The notes under the pieces were generated by a model. The model had not been told where the DNA came from. It was given only the letters and a program-made list of their open reading frames with translations, and ran no database searches. 7,325 nucleotides of DNA from contig DVLH01000189.1 in the NCBI GenBank assembly GCA_018715585.1, positions 1 through 7,325 of the forward strand, in the 5' to 3' direction. Each line of letters begins with the position of its first letter. Within the stretch, counting starts at the first letter, position 1. Made by a program: the position numbers and the translations under genes. Shown here in pieces: positions 1-6,000 of this stretch. Source of the DNA: Candidatus Aphodomonas merdavium (GTDB lineage: Bacteria; Bacillota; Clostridia; Christensenellales; Aristaeellaceae).

Positions 1-161
1 ATCGGACGGATTATCAGGCGGAAAACGGCATAAACTTGTGCTGGGACGCCGCCCTTCCAAAAGCCTATTTTTGCTCGGTGCGCCGGAGGTTTTCCGATTT
101 CGGCGAGGAGAGAGCGATAGTGAGCCATCATGCTTTTTTGCGGAGTAATTTGCGAATTTGA
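1..161 (+). CDS. possible 3' end of an unidentified upstream gene
   Basis: The frame beginning at base 3 is open from the window edge to a TGA at 159-161 and gives about 52 residues, including the stretch NGINLCWDAALPKAYFCSVR. Its third codon positions look more GC-rich than those of the next frame, which is also open here, so it is the best candidate for a gene end. It would overlap the start of tmcAL by 32 bases, which would allow translational coupling. I do not recognise the sequence and cannot assign a family. The minus strand is also open from base 128 to the edge, but no ribosome-binding site precedes that ATG. This may be the tail of a real gene or chance. Confidence 0.3.
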   Translation, partial: RTDYQAENGINLCWDAALPKAYFCSVRRRFSDFGEERAIVSHHAFLRSNLRI

Positions 162-1266
162 CCCGTTCCATAACGGTCATGCGTATCTTCTGCGCCTTCT
201 GCGGCAAAAAACAGGATGTGACGGGATCCTCTGTGTCATGAGCGGTTCTTTTACGCAGCGGGGAGAGGCTGCCGTCGTTTCCAAATGGGCGCGGACGGAA
301 ATGGCGCTTGCTTGTGGGGCAGACTTTGTGTTCGAGCTGCCTGCGCTTTTCGCTGTGCGTGATGCGGCCCATTTTGCGCAGGGAGGCGTAGGGCTGCTCG
401 ATGCGCTGGGGGCCGACTGGCTGGGGTTTGGCAGCGAGACAGGGGAGCTTGCGCCGCTTTGGACCGCAGCACGGACGGAACCGGATGCCGCTAAGCTGCG
501 GGAAGGCCTCAAGCGCGGCGAATCGTTTGCACGGGCGCGCGGTACGCCGCTTGCACCCAACGATACGCTTGCGGTGGAGTACCTGCGGGCCGTTGACACG
601 ACCGGTTCGCGCATGCAGCCGGTGACGGTGCGGCGCGAAGGAAGCGGGTACCATGACGGGCGGATGGGGCCGCTGGCTTCGGCTACGGCCGTGCGGGAAG
701 CGCTCTGGCGGGGCGAAAGCGTTCAGGCTGCGATGCCGGAGGCGGCCTATGCCGTGCTGGCGCGTGAAATCGAGGAAGGGGCTTTTCAACGCTGTGACGG
801 GCTGGATGAAGCGCTGCTGGCATTGCTGCGCTTGGCAGAACCGGGCAGGCTTTGCCGTGCGCCGGAGATGAGCGAAGGGCTGGAAAACAGGCTGCTGCAC
901 GCCGCGCAGGCATGCGGTACGCGCCGGGATGCCATTGCCGCCGTCAAATGCAAGCGCTACACCTGGGCGCGCATTTCCCGCGCGCTAACGCAAGCGGCAC
1001 TGGGAATGGAAAAACAACTGTGCCGTCGCGTACAATCGCCGCCATATGCACGGTTGCTTGGCTTTCGAGCTGCGAGCGCGCCAATGCTAGGGGAAATAAA
1101 AAAACGCGCACGCGTGCCGATTGAAGCGCGCGGTGCACGGCTTCGGGAAAGATACGAAGATGTGTTCCGTTTGGAAATGCGCGCTAGCGATCTTTGGGCG
1201 CTTGGCTGTTTGCGCCGGCGCGAGGCCTGCCGCGATTTAACGGAGAAAATCATCATCCTTGAGTAA
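130..1266 (+). CDS. tmcAL: tRNA(Met) cytidine acetate ligase (TmcAL, YlbM family)
   Basis: This family makes N4-acetylcytidine at the wobble position of elongator tRNA(Met), using ATP and acetate through an acetyl-adenylate; the enzyme is cytoplasmic. The 378-residue product starts with the nucleotidyltransferase fold: FDPFHNGH at residues 10-17 carries the HxGH motif. It is followed by SGSFTQRGE (38-46), KWARTEMAL (52-60), GADFVFELP (63-71) and FGSE (100-103), all family landmarks. The C-terminal half has the basic KRYTWARISR stretch near 275-284, expected to contact tRNA, and a RASDLW motif near the end. Length is slightly below the roughly 380-415 residues I expect of the family. The ATG at 130 is the only usable start, because an in-frame TGA lies at 121-123. 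The nearest purine-rich site, AGGAGAG at 106-112, is rather far away (17 bases), so initiation may depend on an overlapping upstream gene. The next gene follows after 16 bases. Confidence 0.95.
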   Translation: MLFCGVICEFDPFHNGHAYLLRLLRQKTGCDGILCVMSGSFTQRGEAAVVSKWARTEMALACGADFVFELPALFAVRDAAHFAQGGVGLLDALGADWLGFGSETGELAPLWTAARTEPDAAKLREGLKRGESFARARGTPLAPNDTLAVEYLRAVDTTGSRMQPVTVRREGSGYHDGRMGPLASATAVREALWRGESVQAAMPEAAYAVLAREIEEGAFQRCDGLDEALLALLRLAEPGRLCRAPEMSEGLENRLLHAAQACGTRRDAIAAVKCKRYTWARISRALTQAALGMEKQLCRRVQSPPYARLLGFRAASAPMLGEIKKRARVPIEARGARLRERYEDVFRLEMRASDLWALGCLRRREACRDLTEKIIILE

Positions 1267-1282
1267 AAGAAACGGAGGAAAT

Positions 1283-1732
1283 ATGCAAGAAGGAAACCGT
1301 AACCTTCTTTACTTTGCGTATGGTGAACACATGAACGAAGAGGAAATGCATCGGGCGTTTCCTGCCGCCCGCATGGTCGGCATGAGCCGATTGGAAGGGT
1401 TTGCGCTGTGTTTCCTGGGGAAGGATGGCAGCGCGCGCCCTGCGCTGGAAGCCAGGGAGGGGCAAAGCGTCCCCGGAAGAGTATGGTCGCTTCCGGAAAA
1501 AGAAGGAAAAGCGCTCGATGCGGCGGTGGATTGCCCGCGGCTAAAACGCCGGGAGATCTATGTGCTGCCAATCGAGGGGATGAAACTGCCTGTGCTCGTT
1601 TATACAACCGTGCCGGGACAGCCCAAAGGCCGCCCCAGCTTTGTTGATTATACGCTCATGCAAGACGCCTATAAGTCCGCCGGCGAGCCGACGGAATCCC
1701 TTTTTAAAGCTGCGTCCATTTGCGCGTCGTAA
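1283..1732 (+). CDS. gamma-glutamylcyclotransferase-fold (AIG2/GGCT-like) protein, probably lacking the catalytic Glu
   Basis: The 149-residue product has the layout of the gamma-glutamylcyclotransferase/AIG2 fold. It opens with LLYFAYGEHM (8-17), matching the family's N-terminal YFAYGSNM loop. A strand pair of the form LEGFALCF (37-44) follows, then VPGRVWSL (63-70), then LDAAVDC (78-84), and VLVYTT (104-109) near the end. Active members release 5-oxoproline from gamma-glutamyl compounds. Two key features differ here: the binding loop has GE where GS is usual, and the LDxxEG motif holding the catalytic glutamate reads LDAAVDC, leaving Val or Asp at that place. Activity is therefore doubtful. 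GGAGG at 1274-1278 lies just upstream of the ATG. An in-frame TTG at 1259 would add eight residues and overlap tmcAL, but it has a poorer ribosome-binding site. The gene is probably in one operon with tmcAL. It ends four bases from the stop of the convergent transporter gene. Confidence 0.8.
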   Translation: MQEGNRNLLYFAYGEHMNEEEMHRAFPAARMVGMSRLEGFALCFLGKDGSARPALEAREGQSVPGRVWSLPEKEGKALDAAVDCPRLKRREIYVLPIEGMKLPVLVYTTVPGQPKGRPSFVDYTLMQDAYKSAGEPTESLFKAASICAS

Positions 1733-1736
1733 AAGC

Positions 1737-2891
1737 TTACTCTCGGTCAATCTCCACAACGGCGTAATAATTCCCCTGCAAAGCGCGCACCATGTGCTGG
1801 ATGCGCTGTTTTGCCTGCTCGTCGGAGATTTTTACATCGAAAGGCAGAACAACGTCAAAAATCAGGTTCGTATGCGTGGGACCTTCTACCATGCGAAAAT
1901 CGTGAAAACTGGCCCGTTCGTCAAGCGCTTTGACAAGCTCGCTGATGCGGCCGAGCATTTCGGCGGTGCGCTCGTCAGAGGTAACGACGGGGTCCATGTG
2001 AATAACGGCCGTACAGCCAAGCTTGTCGCGCAGCTCATGTTCGGTGTTGTCAATTGTGTCATGCAGCGCAATCATGTCGCCCTCTGCGGGCACTTCGGCA
2101 TGCAGCGAGATCATTAAACGGCCGGGGCCATAGTCGTGCACTGCGAGGTCATGCATGCTGATTATCTCTGGGTTGGCCAGCACAATGCTCTCGATTTCGT
2201 GAATGAGCTCCGGGCTGGGCGACTTGCCAAGGAGCGGCTCCATGGTTTCTTTCAGCGCTTTGATGGCGGAGATGAAAATAAGCAACGAAACAAGAAGCCC
2301 CACGTAGCCATCAATTTGCCAGGAGAAAAAATGCTGGCAGAGCGCGGCAGCCAGCACGGCGGAGGTCGCCATTGCGTCGCTAAGGCTGTCGGTTGCGGCC
2401 GCGCTGAGCGTGGCGGAATCGGTGAGCTTGCCGTATTTGCGGTTATAGGCGAACATGATGAGCTTGACCGCAACTGCGCCCGCCAGGATGAGCGTTGAGA
2501 CCAGGCTGAACGAGACGGGCGAGGGATGGAGGATCTTTTCCACCGATGTCTGTAGGAGGCTGAACCCCATCAGCAGCACGGCCATTGCTACCGTCAAGCC
2601 GGCGATATATTCCATCCTGCCGTGGCCGAACGGGTGCTTTGTGTCCGGACGCTGGCGGGACAGCAAAAAGCCTACGAGCGTCACAAGCGACGTGCCCGCG
2701 TCCGAGAGGTTGTTAAAAGCGTCCGCGCGGATGGAGACGGCGCCCGTGATGCCTGCGGCGGCAAGCTTGCCGCCAAAGAGCAGCACGTTCAGCGCAATCC
2801 CTGTAGCGCCGCAGGCAACGCCGATCATATGGCGGCCCTGCATACCGTCCGGATTGCCTTTGCTGAGAAGCTTTGCAATGAGTGCAATCAT
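1737..2891 (-). CDS. cation diffusion facilitator transporter, manganese-type metal site, duplicated C-terminal domain
   Basis: This is a 384-residue inner-membrane metal efflux protein that exchanges divalent cations for protons. Six membrane segments can be placed at about 22-45, 51-77, 93-115, 125-148, 162-187 and 192-213. The family loop HPFGHGRMEYIAG is at 86-98. The transport site reads N60xxxD64 in segment 2 (AFNNLSD) and D168xxxD172 in segment 5 (DSLSD). Asn instead of His in segment 2 and Asp instead of His in segment 5 is the pattern associated with manganese (MntE/MneP-like) rather than zinc exporters, so Mn2+ (or Fe2+) is the inferred substrate. The usual cytoplasmic dimerisation domain spans about 224-302. 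A further 80 residues follow that resemble a second copy of it. The ATG at 2889-2891 has GAGG (2901-2904) eight to nine bases upstream and a good promoter further up. No Mn-sensing leader is visible in the short 5' untranslated region. Confidence 0.94.
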   Translation of the reverse strand: MIALIAKLLSKGNPDGMQGRHMIGVACGATGIALNVLLFGGKLAAAGITGAVSIRADAFNNLSDAGTSLVTLVGFLLSRQRPDTKHPFGHGRMEYIAGLTVAMAVLLMGFSLLQTSVEKILHPSPVSFSLVSTLILAGAVAVKLIMFAYNRKYGKLTDSATLSAAATDSLSDAMATSAVLAAALCQHFFSWQIDGYVGLLVSLLIFISAIKALKETMEPLLGKSPSPELIHEIESIVLANPEIISMHDLAVHDYGPGRLMISLHAEVPAEGDMIALHDTIDNTEHELRDKLGCTAVIHMDPVVTSDERTAEMLGRISELVKALDERASFHDFRMVEGPTHTNLIFDVVLPFDVKISDEQAKQRIQHMVRALQGNYYAVVEIDRE

Positions 2892-2921
2892 TTTTATCTA
2901 CCTCGTTTTTGCATTCCCAAT

Positions 2922-2950
2922 ACTATACTATGACTTGCGCAAAAAAACAA
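2922..2950 (-). promoter_or_regulatory. sigma-A-type promoter of the CDF transporter gene
   Basis: On the minus strand, TTGTTT (2945-2950) and TATAGT (2922-2927) are separated by exactly 17 bases. This matches the housekeeping consensus well and predicts a transcript start near 2915. That leaves a 5' leader of about 24 bases carrying the GAGG ribosome-binding site. The spacer is T-rich near the -35 box. The -10 area contains a direct repeat (ATACT twice, plus-strand sense), which could be an operator half-site pair, but I do not recognise a known binding site. Confidence 0.6.
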
Positions 2951-2962
2951 CCTTCTTTTCGA

Positions 2963-2990
2963 CAGAAGATGGCAGGAAGCCATCCTTCTG
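2963..2990 (+). promoter_or_regulatory. hairpin in the divergent intergenic region, just before the dehydrogenase leader
   Basis: CAGAAGATGGC (2963-2973) pairs with GCCATCCTTCTG (2979-2990), giving an 11-bp stem with one bulged C around the five-base loop AGGAA. On the plus strand it ends directly against AGGAG (2991-2995), the ribosome-binding site of a possible mini-ORF. It sits upstream of the transporter's -35 box on the other strand. There is no T-run directly after it on either strand, so it is not a standard terminator. It could be an RNA structure in the dehydrogenase leader or a DNA operator; the sequence does not decide between them. Confidence 0.45.
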
Positions 2991-3000
2991 AGGAGAACTT

Positions 3001-3054
3001 ATGCTAACGGACAACGCAATGCGACGGAGGAAATGCGCATGGAAGGACTACTGA
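3001..3054 (+). CDS. possible 17-codon leader ORF overlapping the dehydrogenase start
   Basis: ATG at 3001 is preceded by AGGAG (2991-2995) at a good spacing of five bases. It opens a 17-residue frame, MLTDNAMRRRKCAWKDY, that ends with TGA at 3052-3054, inside the first codons of the dehydrogenase in another frame. Ribosomes on this frame would run across the dehydrogenase ribosome-binding site and start, so it could couple or gate translation. The run of Arg codons simply overlays the GGAGG site. No family is recognisable and a chance ORF is possible; the good ribosome-binding site and the hairpin in front are the reasons to list it. Confidence 0.3.
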   Translation: MLTDNAMRRRKCAWKDY

Positions 3055-3779
3055 AGGGGAAAAAGGCGATTGTCACAGGTGCGCGCGGGTTGGCGCGGGG
3101 AATGGTGCAGGGGCTTTTTGACGCCGGGGCGCAAATTGCGGTAATCAGCCGCGGCGCGTCGGGCCAGGCGCTGGTAGAAGAAGGAATTGCGGCGCATGCT
3201 TTCTGTGCAGATTTGCAATCGCGCCAGCAGCGCGGGGAAGCGTTTGAAGCTGCGCTGGAGGCGTTGGGAGGGCGCTTGGATATTCTGGTCAACTGCGCGG
3301 GCGTGCAAAGCCGTCATGAAATCGAAGCCTTCCCAATGGACGAATGGGACCGGGTGCTGGAAGTCAATTTGAACGCCGTGTGGGATTTATCACAGCGTGC
3401 GGCGCGCGTCATGATTGCACAGGAAAGCGGAAAGATTATCAATATCGCCTCGATGATTAGCTTCTTTGGCGGGATTCGCATCCCCGCATATGCGGCGAGC
3501 AAGGGCGGCGTAGCCCAGCTGACAAAGGCGCTGGCCGTCGGCCTGGCAAAATACAACATCCAGGTGAATGCTTTGGCGCCTGGCTATATGGACACGGAGA
3601 TGAACACGGCGCTTTTACAGGATTCCCAGCGATGCGCATCGATTCTCTCGCGCATCCCTGCCGGACGGTTTGGCCAGCCACAGGATATGGCGGGACCATG
3701 CGTCTTTCTGGCGAGCTCGCTGTCCGATTACGTCAACGGGGCGGTCCTTCCTGTGGACGGCGCATATCTCGTCTGCTAG
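3039..3779 (+). CDS. short-chain dehydrogenase, KduD-like (2-deoxygluconate / 2-dehydro-3-deoxygluconate dehydrogenase type)
   Basis: This is a 246-residue classical SDR with a Rossmann fold, expected to be a cytoplasmic NAD(P)-dependent sugar-acid oxidoreductase. Its closest family by eye is KduD, which interconverts 2,5-diketo-3-deoxygluconate and 2-keto-3-deoxygluconate in uronate breakdown. The match is strongest in KIINIASM (132-139), SFFGGIRIPAYAASKGGV (141-158), NALAPGYM (177-184) and RIPAGRFGQP (205-214). The catalytic set is complete: N110, S138, Y151 and K155. The N-terminal glycine loop is unusual: TGARGLARGM (13-22) is one residue shorter than the family's TGxxxGLGxGM and has Ala for the second Gly. 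LVNCAG (83-88) replaces the usual LVNNAG. I chose the ATG at 3039 because GGAGG (3026-3030) lies eight bases before it; the ATG at 3033 is only two bases from that site. Substrate is not determined; other sugar or polyol SDRs remain possible. No partner pathway gene is adjacent on the same strand. Confidence 0.88.
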   Translation: MEGLLKGKKAIVTGARGLARGMVQGLFDAGAQIAVISRGASGQALVEEGIAAHAFCADLQSRQQRGEAFEAALEALGGRLDILVNCAGVQSRHEIEAFPMDEWDRVLEVNLNAVWDLSQRAARVMIAQESGKIINIASMISFFGGIRIPAYAASKGGVAQLTKALAVGLAKYNIQVNALAPGYMDTEMNTALLQDSQRCASILSRIPAGRFGQPQDMAGPCVFLASSLSDYVNGAVLPVDGAYLVC

Positions 3780-4148
3780 CGTGGGCGGGAAGGAAAGCCG
3801 GAAGAAAGGAAATTGGCGCTCCGTTGGGCGAACGAGCGCTGCGAGGAGAAAATGCGGCCGTGGCAGGAGGGCGCGGCCGGGCAGCAAAAGAGCACGGGCA
3901 ATGGCAAAGGCGGTTTAAAGGCCCTGCGGAGGGCTGCCTTGCATCTTTGCGGACGGCTGGCGGATGACAAGGGTAGCCCAACGCACCAAGATGTGGGAAT
4001 TAAGTCCTGATAAGTTTGTTTTTCCATCGTATCGGCGTTGCCACAGGGAGGGGCGCTTGCAATCAATCGGTGCTTTCGGCGGCGCAAGATGGGCGAGCGG
4101 AATGAGAAGGCGGCCTGAGAGCGGTGGGGACGCGGAAAACCGGGAGAA
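3780..4148. other. stretch without a credible gene
   Basis: This is most of the 436-base gap between two converging transcripts. Several frames stay open for 60-90 codons, but none has a convincing start with a ribosome-binding site or any recognisable motif. The minus-strand frames here run into or under neighbouring genes. The sequence is purine-rich on the plus strand (repeated GGAAAG/GGAG runs), which by itself can mimic ribosome-binding sites. Apart from one hairpin at 3816-3839, I see no RNA gene, repeat or mobile-element end. Confidence 0.5.
3816..3839 (+). other. hairpin downstream of the dehydrogenase gene
   Basis: GCGCTC then GTT (3816-3825, with one bulged C at 3822) pairs with AAC then GAGCGC (3831-3839) around the loop GGGCG. 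It begins 37 bases after the dehydrogenase stop. The bases after it are purine-rich, not a T-run, so it is not a standard intrinsic terminator. It may protect the 3' end of the message or be chance in GC-rich DNA. Confidence 0.3.
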
Positions 4149-4190
4149 AGGAAAAGGCGGGGCTGGTATCCTGTACAAGCGCCCGCCTTT
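4149..4190 (-). terminator. intrinsic terminator of the GH116-GH2 operon
   Basis: AAAGGCGGG (4153-4161) and CCCGCCTTT (4182-4190) form a perfect 9-bp stem around a loop of about 20 bases, itself partly pairable. Read on the minus strand, the stem is followed by TTTTCCTTTCT, a fair U-rich tail, 26 bases after the GH2 stop. In the plus direction the tail is only TTT followed by GATATG, so termination of the dehydrogenase transcript here would be weaker. A second, smaller hairpin lies between it and the GH2 stop. Confidence 0.7.
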
Positions 4191-4195
4191 GATAT

Positions 4196-4213
4196 GCCGG
4201 TAAACGGACCGGC
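4196..4213 (-). other. small hairpin directly after the GH2 stop
   Basis: GCCGGT (4196-4201) and ACCGGC (4208-4213) form a perfect 6-bp stem with a 6-base loop, two bases beyond the GH2 stop codon. There is no T-run after it. With the larger stem at 4153-4190, it makes a double-hairpin 3' end for the minus-strand message. Confidence 0.4.
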
Positions 4214-4215
4214 GA

Positions 4216-5976
4216 TTACTCGCGGATCCCGTCCGGGTTGCGTGTGAGGCTGCGGAAGCGTTCCGGGTCGACTTTCGGCTTCCGGTCGGGCGTGAGCAAG
4301 CCGTTCGTCTCCTGTTCCACATCCGTCAGCTGCGTATAAACGTAGCCGTTGCAATAGGGGATTGCACGGGCGGCGTCGGTGAGCGACGCATAGCGCACAA
4401 AGAACGCCTCTTCGTCCGGCACTTTGTCGTGGTAACCCCAGGATTCCTCGCATCCGTCCCTGAAAGCGATTCCGCCGTATTCCGTCAGCAAAAACGCTTC
4501 TTTTCCGGTGGGGTTCACGCCCTGGGCGTATGCCATGTGGTGGTCGCAGGCGTATTTTTCAATGTGTTCGCGGCTGGCAAAGTGCTTGCTTAGCACGTCG
4601 CCCGTTGCGGCATAGTCGTGAAGGCCAAAGATGTCCGTCTTTGTGTTTTCCCACCCGTCGTTGACCGATACGAGGCGCGTTCCGTCCATTGCTTTTGCCT
4701 GTGCATACAGCATGCCGGCGGCGGATTGCATGCGCGCGTCCGCATAGATGCGGTCCACGCCCCAGCTTTCGTTCAGCGGTACCCAGGCGATCACGGAAGG
4801 ATGGTTATAGTCGCGCTCAATACCGCCGGATAGCGTTTCGCTGAGGTTTTGTATTTCTTCGTTTGTGAACGCATAGGCGCTGGGGATTTCTTCCCATACC
4901 AACAGCCCAAGCTTGTCGGCCCAATAATAATAGCGGGGATCTTCCAGCTTTTGATGCTTGCGCGCGCCGTTGTAGCCAAAGCGCTTCGTCCACTCGATAT
5001 CCTCGCGGATGGCATCGTCGCTGGGCGGCGTCAGCAGCGAATCGGGCCAGTAGCCCTGGTCCAGGATGAGGCGCTGATAGAGCGGGTGATTGTTGAGCAG
5101 GACCATGCCATCGTGCACTTCAATTTTGCGCATGCCAAAGTAGGTTGAAACGCAGTCGCCCCCGCTGAGCGTGATGCATACGTCGTAAAGGTTGGGCTCC
5201 TCCGGCGTCCAATGCGCAAACCCAGTAATCTCCGTGCCTTCCACCATATCGATAACCATGCGCTGGCTGCGCTGGTGCATGGTCATGCTCTGCCGCCGTA
5301 TTTCTTTCCCTTTCAGGGAGATGGTAACTTCAGCGAGGACGGCCGTTTCGGGGATGCGGTCGAGCGTGAGGAGGATTGACGCTGTACCCGCGTCAATGTC
5401 GGGCGTGATATGGACGCTTTTTAGGTATTGATCACCGGCGGCTTCCAGGTATACCGTCTGCCAGATGCCGCTTACAGGCGTGTACCAGCAGCCGAACCAT
5501 TTATCTTTCCAAAGCTGTTTGCCGCGCGGTTGGGTGCAGTCATATCCATCCTCCACACGGACACATAAGTCGTTTTCTTCTGGCAGTAGATAGGGCGTGA
5601 CGTCGATGGAGAAGGGCGTATACCCTCCTTTGTGCTCTCCGGCGCGCTGGCCGTTGACATAGACGGCGCAGCTGAAGTCGACAGCGCCAAAGCGCAGCAA
5701 AACCCGTTTGTTCTGCAACTGAGGCGGCAGGGAAAACTTGCGCCGGTACCACATCACAGGATGATTCGCCCGGTCATGGATGCCGCTGCGGCTGCACTGG
5801 TAGCAGAAGGGTACGGTGATTTCCTGCGGGAAGCTTTTCGCGGGGTCTTGCCAGCCCTGTGCCAGGCCGAGGTCCGCGTCGTCGAAGCAGAACTGCCACT
5901 GACCGTTGAGATTCAGCCATTGCGGGCGCATAAAATCGGGGCGCGGATGCTCCGGACGGGGGATGGATGGAAGCAT
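4216..5976 (-). CDS. glycoside hydrolase family 2 protein (beta-galactosidase-like, specificity unknown)
   Basis: This 586-residue retaining beta-glycosidase has the compact GH2 layout. A jelly-roll sugar-binding domain spans about 15-180 (RPQWLNLNGQWQF at 17-29, MWYRRKF at 75-81, VYVNGQ at 105-110, GGYTPFSIDVT at 117-127). An immunoglobulin-like domain spans about 183-290. A TIM barrel runs from about 291 to the end. The acid/base is E403 in VPLNESWG (399-406) and the nucleophile is E499 in LLTEYGG (496-502). The motifs LDQGYWPDSL (305-314) and GARKHQKLEDPRYYYWAD (337-354) mark a GH2 subgroup seen in fibre-degrading Firmicutes and Bacteroidetes. The beta-glucuronidase NxK motif is absent: the matching place reads ETNGLLTPDRKPK (556-568). 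No signal peptide is seen, so it should act inside the cell on imported sugars. GGAGG (5986-5990) precedes the ATG by nine bases. It is the second gene of an operon with GH116, 24 bases apart. Confidence 0.95.
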   Translation of the reverse strand: MLPSIPRPEHPRPDFMRPQWLNLNGQWQFCFDDADLGLAQGWQDPAKSFPQEITVPFCYQCSRSGIHDRANHPVMWYRRKFSLPPQLQNKRVLLRFGAVDFSCAVYVNGQRAGEHKGGYTPFSIDVTPYLLPEENDLCVRVEDGYDCTQPRGKQLWKDKWFGCWYTPVSGIWQTVYLEAAGDQYLKSVHITPDIDAGTASILLTLDRIPETAVLAEVTISLKGKEIRRQSMTMHQRSQRMVIDMVEGTEITGFAHWTPEEPNLYDVCITLSGGDCVSTYFGMRKIEVHDGMVLLNNHPLYQRLILDQGYWPDSLLTPPSDDAIREDIEWTKRFGYNGARKHQKLEDPRYYYWADKLGLLVWEEIPSAYAFTNEEIQNLSETLSGGIERDYNHPSVIAWVPLNESWGVDRIYADARMQSAAGMLYAQAKAMDGTRLVSVNDGWENTKTDIFGLHDYAATGDVLSKHFASREHIEKYACDHHMAYAQGVNPTGKEAFLLTEYGGIAFRDGCEESWGYHDKVPDEEAFFVRYASLTDAARAIPYCNGYVYTQLTDVEQETNGLLTPDRKPKVDPERFRSLTRNPDGIRE

Positions 5977-6000
5977 AGTAGAATTCCTCCAATGGATGAT

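Noticed and set aside
1..128. Minus-strand gene divergent from tmcAL starting at base 128
   Set aside because: The frame is open for 42 codons to the edge, but no ribosome-binding site precedes the ATG and no motif is recognisable; too short to support.
957..1607. 216-codon minus-strand open frame across the tmcAL/cyclotransferase junction
   Set aside because: It spans two well-supported plus-strand genes and their junction, and its translation is rich in Arg, Ser and Pro with no recognisable motif.
3921..3934. Short stem GCCCT-GCGG-AGGGC as a terminator for the dehydrogenase
   Set aside because: The stem is only five pairs and no T-run follows; this is expected by chance in GC-rich sequence.
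3813..4010. 65-codon plus-strand frame after the dehydrogenase
   Set aside because: It needs a TTG start only two bases after a purine run, the sequence has no family resemblance, and the neighbouring frames look equally open.
3776..4453. 225-codon minus-strand open frame running from inside the GH2 gene through the intergenic gap
   Set aside because: Its start lies within the GH2 coding region in another frame, the product is low-complexity and Arg/Pro/Ser-rich, and the GH2 terminator stem lies inside it.
4216..5976. GH2 protein as a beta-glucuronidase feeding the KduD-like enzyme
   Set aside because: The NxK motif needed for uronate recognition is absent (ETN at 556-558 before GLLTPDRKPK), and the two genes are convergent with a terminator between them.
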